Assembly (NCBI GenBank): GCA_035294855.1
Contig: DATGKD010000227.1
Span: 1-11,447 of the forward strand
Length of the DNA: 11,447 nucleotides
Source of the DNA: DATGKD01 sp035294855
GTDB lineage: Bacteria > Actinomycetota > Acidimicrobiia > Acidimicrobiales > UBA8190
Direction of reading: 5' to 3'
In this document: one piece after another, positions 1-5,868 of the stretch
How the letters are laid out: the number at the start of each line of letters is the position of its first letter
How positions within the stretch are numbered: the stretch's first letter is position 1
Notes under the pieces: model-generated
Database searches by the model: none
What the model was told of the DNA's origin: nothing
The model's input: only the letters and a program-made list of their open reading frames with translations
Position numbers and translations under genes: made by a program

Positions 1-207
1 CGCTTCTACCGTGTCGATCCTTCGCGGTCGCGCCTGCACGGCGGGGCAGGTCTCGGGCTGTCGATCGTGGACTCGATCGCCAGAGCCCACGGAGGAACGG
101 TGAGCGCCGCGGGGCGCCCATCCGGGGGGTCGGTCTTCACCGTCCGCCTGCCGCTGGCCGGCCCCCCGCCGGGCAGGAGACACCGGGCGAGCCGAACGAG
201 CCGGTGA
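1..207 (+). CDS. Sensor histidine kinase, C-terminal fragment
   Basis: This is the last 68 codons of a two-component sensor kinase; the gene begins outside the window. The fragment opens with RFYRVDPSRSR, continues with the glycine-rich ATP-lid motif GGAGLGLSIVDSIARAHGG, and closes the fold with GGSVFTVRLPL. Together these are the end of a GHKL/HATPase_c domain of the OmpR-partner (EnvZ/PhoR-like) class. The catalytic histidine and N box are upstream and not visible. A short basic tail of about 16 residues follows the domain. In the family such a kinase phosphorylates a response regulator usually encoded just upstream, which is also outside the window. It precedes the redox operon by 55 nt in the same direction, so it may regulate that operon or be co-transcribed with it. 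Confidence 0.93.
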   Translation, partial: RFYRVDPSRSRLHGGAGLGLSIVDSIARAHGGTVSAAGRPSGGSVFTVRLPLAGPPPGRRHRASRTSR

Positions 208-209
208 GT

Positions 210-227
210 TCTCAGCAACCTCTCAGC
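210..227 (+). promoter_or_regulatory. Putative response-regulator box (direct repeat, 11-bp period)
   Basis: Two perfect copies of TCTCAGC, at 210-216 and 221-227, are separated by 4 nt. The 11-bp period places both on the same DNA face. OmpR/PhoB-family response regulators typically bind heptamer direct repeats with this spacing. The site lies 2 nt after the stop of a histidine kinase gene and about 35 nt before the redox operon. Binding by the partner regulator is inferred; no clear -35/-10 pair was recognised beside it. Confidence 0.45.
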
Positions 228-232
228 TGACC

Positions 233-262
233 CTCGGAGGAGCCCGAGATTCGGGTGGTTCC
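233..262 (+). promoter_or_regulatory. Shine-Dalgarno with two mutually exclusive hairpins
   Basis: A strong Shine-Dalgarno sequence GGAGGAG (236-242) lies 20 nt before the ATG at 263, which is normally too far. A small hairpin, CCCGA (243-247), loop GAT, TCGGG (251-255), sits between them; if folded it would leave only 7 unpaired nt before the ATG. A competing stem, CTCGG (233-237) with CCGAG (244-248), would instead put the SD in its stem and loop. The two stems share bases 244-247, so only one can form. Any regulatory use is inference. Confidence 0.35.
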
Positions 263-658
263 ATGCACGACATGACCCCCCTCACCCCCCAACCCGTCGC
301 CCTCCGGCCGAGGGCCGCCACCGGCCGGGTGCGCCTTGTGTCCCGCGGCGTGGCCGGAACGGCCGCCGCCGCCGCCGTGGCTCTCGGGCTGCTCGCGGCG
401 AAGGAGATCCCCGCCGGCAAGTCCTCCCACTCCGCGGCGGCGGATGCCGCCACCGGGTCGGGATCCTCGACCGGCGGCACGTCCAAGAGCGGCAGCGCAT
501 CGACCGGCACGTCGTCGACCTCTTCTTCCAATTCTTCCAACTCTTCCAACTCTTCCAATTCGTCGTCGGGCTCGGGGACATCGGCGTCCTCGTCGAGCTC
601 GTCGCCGACGTCCACCAGCAAGTCCGCAACTGTGGTCTCCGGAGGTACGGGCGGATGA
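263..658 (+). CDS. Small membrane-anchored Ser-rich protein, possible degenerate flavinylation acceptor
   Basis: This 131-residue protein has a basic N-terminus, one hydrophobic segment rich in Ala/Val/Leu (about residues 29-47), and then a disordered Ser/Thr/Gly tail to the end. The tail includes four SSN triplets encoded by 9-bp repeats. It is predicted to be anchored in the membrane with the tail outside. Its stop overlaps the ApbE start by 4 nt (ATGA), so the two are translationally coupled. In related actinobacterial clusters the gene at this position encodes an anchor, a linker and an FMN_bind domain that ApbE flavinylates. Here the FMN_bind domain is absent and the protein ends VVSGGTGG, which resembles only the SGAT acceptor motif. 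It could be a degenerate or minimal acceptor, or simply a linker protein. Met at 272 is an alternative start. Confidence 0.72.
   Translation: MHDMTPLTPQPVALRPRAATGRVRLVSRGVAGTAAAAAVALGLLAAKEIPAGKSSHSAAADAATGSGSSTGGTSKSGSASTGTSSTSSSNSSNSSNSSNSSSGSGTSASSSSSSPTSTSKSATVVSGGTGG
524..559 (+). repeat. 9-bp tandem repeat (x4) encoding SSN
   Basis: Four consecutive copies of TCTTCCAAY encode Ser-Ser-Asn four times in the extracytosolic tail of the small anchored protein. The A/T-rich codons (TCT, TCC, AAT/AAC) differ from the G/C-ending codons of the surroundings, consistent with repeat expansion by slippage. Confidence 0.9.
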
Positions 659-1611
659 ACACCGTCGCCCACGACGGCGCGCCCGCGGTTCGGAGCCTCC
701 AGGCGATCGGGACCACCGCCGTGGTCGCGGTGACCGCCCCGCACACCGCCGACCGCGCCGGTTGCATCATGCGCGACGAGCTGCGCGCCATCGACGCGGC
801 GTGCAGCCGGTTCCGGGACGACTCGGAGATCGAGCGCGCGCAACGGTCGATCGGCGCGCCGATCCGCGTGAGCCCGCTGCTGTTCGACGCGCTCAGCGTC
901 GCCTGCCGGGTGGCTTCGGTGACCGACGGAGCCGTCGACCCGACGGTTGGTGCCGCCGTCGAGGCACTCGGCTACGACCGTGACTTCGACCTGCTCGCCC
1001 GCGACGCGGACGAACCGGAGCGGCACCGCGACCCGGGCTCGGGCCGGGCGCGGGTGCCCGCTCCGGGGTGGCGTTGCATCGAGCTCGACAGCCGCAACCG
1101 CACGGTGCGGATCCCCGACGGGGTCCGGATCGACCTGGGCGCCTCGGCCAAGGCCTTCGCGGCCGACCGCATCGCCCGGCGGGTCGCCGGCGCGCTGTCG
1201 ACCGGCGCGCTCGTCAGCCTGGGTGGGGACGTCTCGGTCGCCGGGTCGCCGCCCGAGGGCGGGTGGGCCGTCGGCATCGCGCTCGACTCGTCAGCGCCGC
1301 CCGAGCGCGCCGACCAGGTGGTCGCCATCCGGCAGGGGGGCCTCGCCAGCTCGAGCACCCGGGTACGGACCTGGCGCCATGACGGGTGCGAGGTGCACCA
1401 CGTCATCGACCCCGCGACCGGCGACTGCGTCGAGCCCTACTGGTCGTTGGTGTCGGTGTGCGCGCCCTCGTGCGTCGACGCCAACGCGGCGAGCACCGCC
1501 GCGCTCGTCTGGGGCGGCCAGGCGCCGGCACGCCTGGTGAAGACCGGCCTGCCGGCGCGCCTGGTGCGCGCCGACGGCACGGTCGTGTACGTGAACGGCT
1601 GGCCGTCATGA
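655..1611 (+). CDS. apbE: FAD:protein FMN transferase (ApbE family)
   Basis: This enzyme transfers FMN from FAD through a phosphoester bond onto a Thr/Ser of a target protein, with Mg2+. The 318 residues carry the family signatures in order: SRFRDDSEI (51-59), DGAVDPTVG (91-99), DLGASAKAFAADR (about 150-162), SLGGDVSV (188-195), HHVIDPATG (238-246) and DANAASTAALVWG near 265-277. Length and motif spacing are normal. No signal peptide is visible, so it may act in the cytoplasm, as many actinobacterial members seem to; many Gram-negative homologues are exported. It overlaps both neighbours by 4 nt (ATGA at each end), placing it between the small anchored protein and the haem membrane protein. 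The start is fixed by this overlap and by a normal N-terminus beginning about 15 residues before the first conserved strand. Confidence 0.93.
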   Translation: MNTVAHDGAPAVRSLQAIGTTAVVAVTAPHTADRAGCIMRDELRAIDAACSRFRDDSEIERAQRSIGAPIRVSPLLFDALSVACRVASVTDGAVDPTVGAAVEALGYDRDFDLLARDADEPERHRDPGSGRARVPAPGWRCIELDSRNRTVRIPDGVRIDLGASAKAFAADRIARRVAGALSTGALVSLGGDVSVAGSPPEGGWAVGIALDSSAPPERADQVVAIRQGGLASSSTRVRTWRHDGCEVHHVIDPATGDCVEPYWSLVSVCAPSCVDANAASTAALVWGGQAPARLVKTGLPARLVRADGTVVYVNGWPS

Positions 1612-2210
1612 GCTCGCCCGTCCTCTGGTACGCGACGAGGGCGACCGGCATCGTCGCCCTCGTCCTCCTGACATTGACGATGGTGCTCGGGATCATGACC
1701 GCCAACCGCGTCGGGGCGCGCTGGTGGCCGCGGTTCGCCCAGCAGGACCTGCACCGCCGCGTGTCGATGGTGACGATGGTGTTCTTGGCCGTGCACGTGC
1801 TCACGAGCGTCGTCGACACCTACGTGCACGTCGGATGGGCGGCCGTCGTCGTGCCGTTCGCGTCGTCGTACAAGCCGGCCTGGGTCGCCTTGGGCACCAT
1901 CGGCACCGACCTCATGCTGGCCATCGGTGTCACGAGCCTTTTGCGGCACAGGATGAACGCCCGGTTGTGGCGGGCGGTCCATTGGCTCGCCTACGTGAGC
2001 TGGCCGGTCGCCCTGGCACACGCGTTCGGCATGGGCACCGACTTCCGCCTCAGGTGGGTCATCGACCTCGCCGTCGCCTGCATCGTGGCGGTCCTCGCCG
2101 CTGCGACATGGCGGGTCGCCAAGGCGGCGGCCGACCGGCGTCGCGTCCTCGCCTACGCCGCGGTGCGCGAGCGCGCCCGCGGCGTCCGAGTCAAGCAGCT
2201 CTCGAACTGA
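1608..2210 (+). CDS. Ferric-reductase-like transmembrane b-haem protein
   Basis: This is a 200-residue integral membrane protein of the ferric-reductase-like / cytochrome b type. Hydrophobic segments lie at about 13-32, 52-72, 92-112, 124-142 and 147-168. Two pairs of histidines have the spacing expected for two stacked b haems across the membrane: His49 and His63 (14 apart), and His125 and His138 (13 apart). It begins with MSSPVLWYATRATG, typical of small actinobacterial members next to apbE. There is no fused FAD/NADPH domain, so electrons must come from partner proteins, most plausibly the NuoF-like protein and ferredoxin encoded downstream. The start codon overlaps the apbE stop (ATGA). 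It would carry electrons across the membrane to an outside acceptor, which is inferred from context. Confidence 0.88.
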   Translation: MSSPVLWYATRATGIVALVLLTLTMVLGIMTANRVGARWWPRFAQQDLHRRVSMVTMVFLAVHVLTSVVDTYVHVGWAAVVVPFASSYKPAWVALGTIGTDLMLAIGVTSLLRHRMNARLWRAVHWLAYVSWPVALAHAFGMGTDFRLRWVIDLAVACIVAVLAAATWRVAKAAADRRRVLAYAAVRERARGVRVKQLSN

Positions 2211-2224
2211 TCGGGTCCTCCGCC

Positions 2225-3607
2225 ATGTCCACCACGACCACGTCCACCACGACCATGCCCACCACGACCACGTCCACCGCGACCACGCCCACCACGACCA
2301 TGCCTTCGACAACGATGCGCTCGACGAACGCGCCGGGACCGTCCCACGACGACCGCGCCCCGTTGCTCTCCGCGTGGCGGACCATGCACCGCGCCGATCT
2401 CGAGGCCCACCTCGCCCACTTCGGCCCGCCGCCGTTGCCTCGCGCCGGAGAACGCGCCTGGCCCGAGCGCTTCGCCTCGCTCGTCGAGGCTTCGGGCCTC
2501 ACCGGGCGCGGCGGCGCGGCGTTCCCGTCGGCGGTCAAGTTGGCGCTGCTGCGGTCGGTCGGTGGCGCGACGACGCTCGTCGTCAACGCCATGGAGAGCG
2601 AGCCAGCCAGCATGAAAGACAGGGTCCTGCTCACCTGCGCGCCGCATCTCGTCCTCGACGGTGCGCAACTGACGGCGTCCGCCCTCGGCGCGGCGCGCGT
2701 CGTCGTGTGCGTGGCCCATGAACGCCCTGACGTCGCCCGGGCCGTGTCGCAAGCTGCCGCCGAACGCGTGGGCTGGCCCCTGTCGCCGGTGCCGGTGGTC
2801 GTCATGCAGCCACCCGGGCGGTACGTGGCGGGAGAGGAATCGGCGCTCGCCGCATGGGTGGACGGGCGCTCCGGGGTCCCGTCGTTCCGGCCCGACAAGT
2901 CCATTCCCTTGTCGATCGGCCACCGCCCCGCGCTCGTCCACAACGCGGAGACGCTTGCCCATGTGGCACTCATCGCGCGGCGCGGCCCGGAGTGGTTCCG
3001 GTCGCTGGGGGGCCCGGGCGCTCCCGGCACGAGCCTCGTGACCGTGTCCGGCGCCGTCGGGCGTCCCGGCGTGTACGAGGTCGCCATGGGCACGCCGCTC
3101 GCCGACATCGTCGCCAGCGCTGGGCCGGAAGGAGAGGTGACGGGCGTCCTCGTCGGAGGCTTCGGAGGAGCGTGGGTGGCGCCGCGAGATCTCGGCGCGC
3201 CGTACACGCCCGAGGCGCTGGCCCGCATCGGGACGATCGTCGGACCGGGGATCCTCGTGGTGTTGACCACGGCCCAGTGCGGGGTCGCCGAGACGGCGCG
3301 CATCGTCGACTTCATGGCGGGCGAGAGCGCCGGGCAGTGCGGGCCGTGCGTCTTCGGCCTTCCCGCCATCGCCCACGACTTCGCCCTGCTGGCCCGGGGC
3401 GGGGCCGGCGCCGACACGCGCCGTGCACTGGAACAGCGATTCGGCGTGGTCCGCGGCCGCGGCGCGTGCCGGCACCCCGACGGGGCGATCCGGATGGCGG
3501 CGAGCGCGCTGTCGGTCTTCGCGGCCGACGCCGCCGCGCACGCCGCCGGGCGCCCGTGCGCGCCCCGCGATCGACCATCGGTCACCACGACGCGGAGGAT
3601 GACGTGA
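2225..3607 (+). CDS. NuoF-like flavin/Fe-S oxidoreductase with SLBB segment
   Basis: This 460-residue protein is related to the 51-kDa NADH/FMN-binding subunit of complex I (NuoF). It keeps the nucleotide and FMN motifs GLTGRGGAAFPSAVKLA (91-107), NAMESEPASMKDR (121-133), YVAGEESALAAW (200-211) and PALVHNAETLA (235-245). An SLBB-like strand follows at 271-300 (VTVSGAVGRPGVYEVAMGTP). In the iron-sulfur region C372, C375 and C415 match three of the four N3-cluster ligands, but the first is Ala369. The N-terminus is a run of [S/P]TTT[T/M] pentapeptides (2-31) encoded by 15-bp repeats, which is unusual for a cytosolic enzyme; the true start could be a later in-frame Met. It lies 14 nt after the haem protein gene and overlaps the ferredoxin gene. 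It probably oxidises NAD(P)H and feeds the haem protein via ferredoxin. Confidence 0.87.
   Translation: MSTTTTSTTTMPTTTTSTATTPTTTMPSTTMRSTNAPGPSHDDRAPLLSAWRTMHRADLEAHLAHFGPPPLPRAGERAWPERFASLVEASGLTGRGGAAFPSAVKLALLRSVGGATTLVVNAMESEPASMKDRVLLTCAPHLVLDGAQLTASALGAARVVVCVAHERPDVARAVSQAAAERVGWPLSPVPVVVMQPPGRYVAGEESALAAWVDGRSGVPSFRPDKSIPLSIGHRPALVHNAETLAHVALIARRGPEWFRSLGGPGAPGTSLVTVSGAVGRPGVYEVAMGTPLADIVASAGPEGEVTGVLVGGFGGAWVAPRDLGAPYTPEALARIGTIVGPGILVVLTTAQCGVAETARIVDFMAGESAGQCGPCVFGLPAIAHDFALLARGGAGADTRRALEQRFGVVRGRGACRHPDGAIRMAASALSVFAADAAAHAAGRPCAPRDRPSVTTTRRMT
2228..2317 (+). repeat. 15-bp tandem repeat (about 6 units) encoding Thr pentapeptides
   Basis: Five near-identical 15-bp units (consensus YCCACCACGACCAYG) run from 2228 to 2302, and a sixth degenerate unit ends at 2317. 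They encode STTTT, STTTM, PTTTT, STATT, PTTTM and PSTTM at the N-terminus of the NuoF-like protein. The ATG in several units offers alternative in-frame start codons. Confidence 0.9.
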
Positions 3608-3822
3608 GCACCCGCATCCGAGTGAACCCGATTGCATGCGAGGCCTACGGCTACTGTGCCGAGCTCCTCCCGGAGCTCGTGACACTCGACGAATGGGGGT
3701 ACCCGATCGTCGACGGGGACGAGGTGCCCGCCGCTCTCGTGGCGCTCGCCGGCCAGGCAGCACGAGACTGTCCCCGACGGGCGTTCCTGGTGGAGACGAC
3801 GTCCGCCCGCCGGTCGGCGTGA
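3604..3822 (+). CDS. Small three-cysteine ferredoxin, probably [3Fe-4S]
   Basis: This 72-residue acidic protein matches the small actinobacterial ferredoxins that often serve cytochrome P450s and oxidoreductases. It has Cys12, Cys18 (C-x5-C) and Cys56 followed by Pro (ARDCPRRA), together with the typical ELLPELVTLDEWGYP segment. Three cysteines, with a Tyr/Gly-containing gap where a fourth ligand would be, suggest a [3Fe-4S] cluster. The GTG start overlaps the stop of the NuoF-like gene by 4 nt (GTGA), so the two are translationally coupled and probably work together, passing electrons between the flavoprotein and the haem membrane protein. It is the last gene of the redox operon, and its stop codon lies in the first unit of an 18-bp tandem repeat. 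Confidence 0.9.
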   Translation: MSTRIRVNPIACEAYGYCAELLPELVTLDEWGYPIVDGDEVPAALVALAGQAARDCPRRAFLVETTSARRSA

Positions 3823-3868
3823 CGGCACCGCGCGGCGTGAAGGCATCGGCCGGCATGAGGGCACCCGC
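3815..3868 (+). repeat. 18-bp tandem repeat (x3)
   Basis: Three adjacent imperfect 18-bp units occupy 3815-3832, 3833-3850 and 3851-3868: CGGCGTGACGGCACCGCG, CGGCGTGAAGGCATCGGC and CGGCATGAGGGCACCCGC. The first contains the ferredoxin stop codon; the rest lies between ferredoxin and methyltransferase genes. In the frame that skips the stop the units read as hexapeptides (GVTAPR, GVKASA, GMRAPA), but there is no evidence that they are translated. Confidence 0.8.
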
Positions 3869-3963
3869 CGACCCGTAGAACCTCTCCACCAGGGCCGCCG
3901 TCTGCCAGCATGAGCGGTCGTGTTGGCCACGACCGCGACGACGGCGTCATCCGGAGCACGCAC

Positions 3964-4818
3964 GTGACCGATCCGGACATGGCCGACGCGGATCTCGCCG
4001 ACCGGGTGGCCGGCATCTCCTGGTACCACTCCATCGATCTGGGCGGCGGCCTCGTCACCCCGGGGAACCCGGTCAACACCGAAATGGTGGCGCGCGGGCT
4101 CCCCGAGGTGGCGGGGCGCAGCGTCCTCGACGTCGGTGCCTGGGACGGCTTCTACTCGTTCCTCGCCGAGCGACGCGGCGCGAGGCGCGTGGTGGCGCTC
4201 GACCACTACGCATGGTGCGTGGACTTCGCCGCCCGGCTCGAGTACTGGCGCCGGTGCGAAGCCGCCGGCGAGCTCCCCGACCACCACCGCGACCTGACCG
4301 ATTTCTACCAACCCGACGTCATGCCGGGCCGGCGCGGGTTCGACCTCGCCCACGAGGTGCTCGCCAGCCGGGTCGAGCCCGTGGTGGGCGATTTCATGCA
4401 CCTCGGTCCGTACGAGTTGGGCCGTTTCGACGTCGTGCTCTTCCTCGGCGTCCTGTACCACGTGCGCGAACCGCTCACCGCCTTGGAGCGCATCCGCGCG
4501 CTCACCGGCGAGGTGGCTGTCATCGAGACGGAGGCCGTCTGCGGTCGCCGCGTCGCGACGGCGCGCCTGCTCGAGTTCCACCCCGGAGGCGAACTCGGCG
4601 GGGACCACACGAACTGGTTCGTGCCCACCGAGTCGGCCCTCCACGCGCTGTGCCTGGCGGCGGGCTTCCGGCGCGTCGAGACCCGCATCGGGCCGCCCTC
4701 GGCGGCGCGCCAAGCGTCGGCGAGCGCCCGCCGGGCCCTGAAGCGGCGGTCGTCAACCCCCGGGCACGCCGCGCGGGGACTGCACCGCTACCGCATCGCG
4801 GTGCACGCCTACCCCTGA
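3964..4818 (+). CDS. Class I SAM-dependent methyltransferase (CmoB/DUF1698-like)
   Basis: This 284-residue protein has a Rossmann-type SAM-binding core with motif I LDVGAWDGF (55-63), an acidic strand end VVALDHY (76-82), and the later motif FDVVLFLGVLYHVREPL. The N-terminal WYHSIDLGGGLVTPG and C-terminal LGGDHTNWFVPT segments are characteristic of the CmoB/Methyltransf_9 type. The substrate is not evident: true CmoB modifies tRNA wobble uridine, but actinobacterial relatives are often of unknown role. The GTG at 3964 is chosen because GGAG (3953-3956) lies 7 nt upstream and the resulting N-terminus fits the family; an ATG at 3910 would add 18 residues but has no visible ribosome-binding site. 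It stands alone on the + strand and converges with the SRPBCC/sigma group. Confidence 0.85.
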   Translation: MTDPDMADADLADRVAGISWYHSIDLGGGLVTPGNPVNTEMVARGLPEVAGRSVLDVGAWDGFYSFLAERRGARRVVALDHYAWCVDFAARLEYWRRCEAAGELPDHHRDLTDFYQPDVMPGRRGFDLAHEVLASRVEPVVGDFMHLGPYELGRFDVVLFLGVLYHVREPLTALERIRALTGEVAVIETEAVCGRRVATARLLEFHPGGELGGDHTNWFVPTESALHALCLAAGFRRVETRIGPPSAARQASASARRALKRRSSTPGHAARGLHRYRIAVHAYP

Positions 4819-4822
4819 GGGC

Positions 4823-4840
4823 GAGCCCCTCGGAGGGCTC
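4823..4840. terminator. Hairpin between convergent genes, possible bidirectional terminator
   Basis: GAGCCC (4823-4828) pairs with GGGCTC (4835-4840) across a 6-nt loop. It lies in the 20-nt gap between the stop of the methyltransferase and the stop of the facing SRPBCC gene, whose stop codon it overlaps. There is no T-tract on either side, so intrinsic termination is plausible but not certain. Confidence 0.45.
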
Positions 4841-5333
4841 AGAAGCCCGAAGCGGCCAGCCGCGCCAGGTTCCGCATGTCGGCGTCGACGGCTCGCTTCA
4901 ACGCCCCGCGCATGAGACGCGCGCCGGGGAGCGGCACCGCTTCGACGTGCGCGAACCGCGTGCGCGTGCCATCGCCCTCGGGGCGCGCCGCCATGACGAC
5001 GACGTACAACCGGTGCCGGCCGCGCATGAGACAGAACCCGTCTTCCAGCCAGACGTCGAAGCCGAGGGGCACGCCGGGGCCCGACCACGCCGTGATGACG
5101 AGCCGCTCGGCGTCGCCCTCTGTCCAGCGGGACCTCACCTCGAGCCGGCGGACCTGGGTGTCGAAGCGCGGCACGGCGTGGGGCAGGTCCGACACCCAGG
5201 CCCAGGTCGTGTCGTAGGGCGCGTCCAGCACGACCTCGGCGAACGCCGAGGCGGGTATGGCCGCGCCGAGGACCCGGGCGCGCGCGATCGGGTCGAGCGA
5301 GGCCACCGGCCAAGGACCGCCGGGAATCGTCAT
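4839..5333 (-). CDS. SRPBCC-family (START/polyketide cyclase-like) protein coupled to sigma factor
   Basis: This 164-residue protein has the SRPBCC pattern: an opening strand AEVVLDAPYDTTWAWVSDLPHAVPRF, a central sheet region with WLEDGFCLMRGRHRLYVVVMAARPEGDGTRTRFAHVEAVPLPG, and a long C-terminal helix (LMRGALKRAVDADMRNLARLAAS). Such folds bind hydrophobic ligands in a deep cavity; no catalytic residues can be assigned. The ATG at 5333 overlaps the stop of the ECF sigma gene by 4 nt (ATGA), strong evidence for translational coupling; a GTG 9 nt further upstream is possible but less likely. Its place directly after a sigma factor, where an anti-sigma gene is often found, suggests it could be a ligand-binding partner or a target of that sigma factor. 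This is inference. Confidence 0.75.
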   Translation of the reverse strand: MTIPGGPWPVASLDPIARARVLGAAIPASAFAEVVLDAPYDTTWAWVSDLPHAVPRFDTQVRRLEVRSRWTEGDAERLVITAWSGPGVPLGFDVWLEDGFCLMRGRHRLYVVVMAARPEGDGTRTRFAHVEAVPLPGARLMRGALKRAVDADMRNLARLAASGF

Positions 5334-5827
5334 GACGCCCACCGCCGTGCGAACGCGGCGCGGGCGCGGCTCAGCCTCGACTTGACCGTGCCCTCCGGCA
5401 GCTCCAACAGCGCGGCCGCGTCCGACTCGCTCAGGCCGTCCATGTCCCGGAGGACGAGGATGGCGCGCTGTGGCGGCGGCAAGTCCGCCAGCGCGGCGCG
5501 CACCTCCAGCACGGTCGCGATGTCGACGGCCGCGACGCTGTCGGACACCGCCGGGAGAGTGGCCGGGTCGAGCGGCACCTCACGGCGCCGCGCCACGCGG
5601 ATCGACTCACGCACGGCGATGCGCCGCACCCAGCCGTGCAGGGCGGCCGCGTCGCGCAGCGATCCGATGTTCCGCAGCACCGCGATGAAGGTCTCCTGCA
5701 TGGCGTCGTCTCCGCGGTCCAGTGCGATGGCGCCGCACACCCGGCTCACATAGGGCGCCAGGGCGCGGACGAGCGCGTCCATGGCCGCGGCATCGCCGCG
5801 ACGAGCTGCCCGGACGAGCTGCTCCAC
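5330..5827 (-). CDS. RNA polymerase ECF-type sigma factor (sigma-70 family)
   Basis: This 165-residue protein contains only sigma regions 2 and 4, as in ECF sigma factors. Region 2 covers about 3-78, with DDAMQETFIAVLRNIGSLRD (40-59) and HGWVRRIAVRESIRVARRR. Region 4 covers about 110-160, with LPPPQRAILVLRDMDGLSESDAAALLELPEGTVKSRLSRAR (116-156), which contains the helix-turn-helix that binds the -35 element. No C-terminal extension is present. The GTG at 5827 is the first possible start because an in-frame TAG lies two codons upstream, and the N-terminus LVRAARRGDAAAMDALV is normal for the family. The gene sits between two SRPBCC genes; no zinc-finger anti-sigma factor is seen nearby. The start codon lies inside a strong hairpin. 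Confidence 0.92.
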   Translation of the reverse strand: MEQLVRAARRGDAAAMDALVRALAPYVSRVCGAIALDRGDDAMQETFIAVLRNIGSLRDAAALHGWVRRIAVRESIRVARRREVPLDPATLPAVSDSVAAVDIATVLEVRAALADLPPPQRAILVLRDMDGLSESDAAALLELPEGTVKSRLSRARAAFARRWAS

Positions 5828-5848
5828 GCCCTAGGAGAGGGCTTGGAG
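5822..5848 (-). promoter_or_regulatory. Hairpin enclosing the sigma-factor start codon
   Basis: On the - strand, CTCCAAGCCCT pairs with AGGGCGTGGAG across the 5-nt loop CTCCT: 10 of 11 positions pair, with a single A-G mismatch. The right arm contains the GTG start codon (5827-5825), so the folded mRNA would hide it. No good Shine-Dalgarno is seen upstream. It could control translation or act as an attenuator after the upstream SRPBCC gene; it has no T-tract. Confidence 0.5.
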
Positions 5849-5868
5849 GCCCGAAAGGTTCCCCCGGG

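Noticed and set aside
640..720. A frameshift that would join the Ser-rich protein to an FMN_bind domain
   Set aside because: All frames after 640 were considered; only the apbE N-terminus is recognisable, and its start overlaps the stop cleanly, so the domain is missing rather than frameshifted.
223..1026. A 267-codon - strand open frame with a run of Glu/Leu
   Set aside because: The run is the complement of the Ser-rich tail repeats, and apbE motifs are clear on the + strand.
2220..2312. A Trp-rich - strand peptide (repeating WSWWTW-like)
   Set aside because: It is the reverse complement of the 15-bp Thr repeats (CCA read as TGG) and has no independent support.
2191..4713. An 840-codon open frame on the - strand opposite the NuoF-like, ferredoxin and methyltransferase genes
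   Set aside because: It is a high-GC antisense shadow: low-complexity Arg/Ala/Pro composition, no recognisable domain, and it covers well-supported + strand genes.
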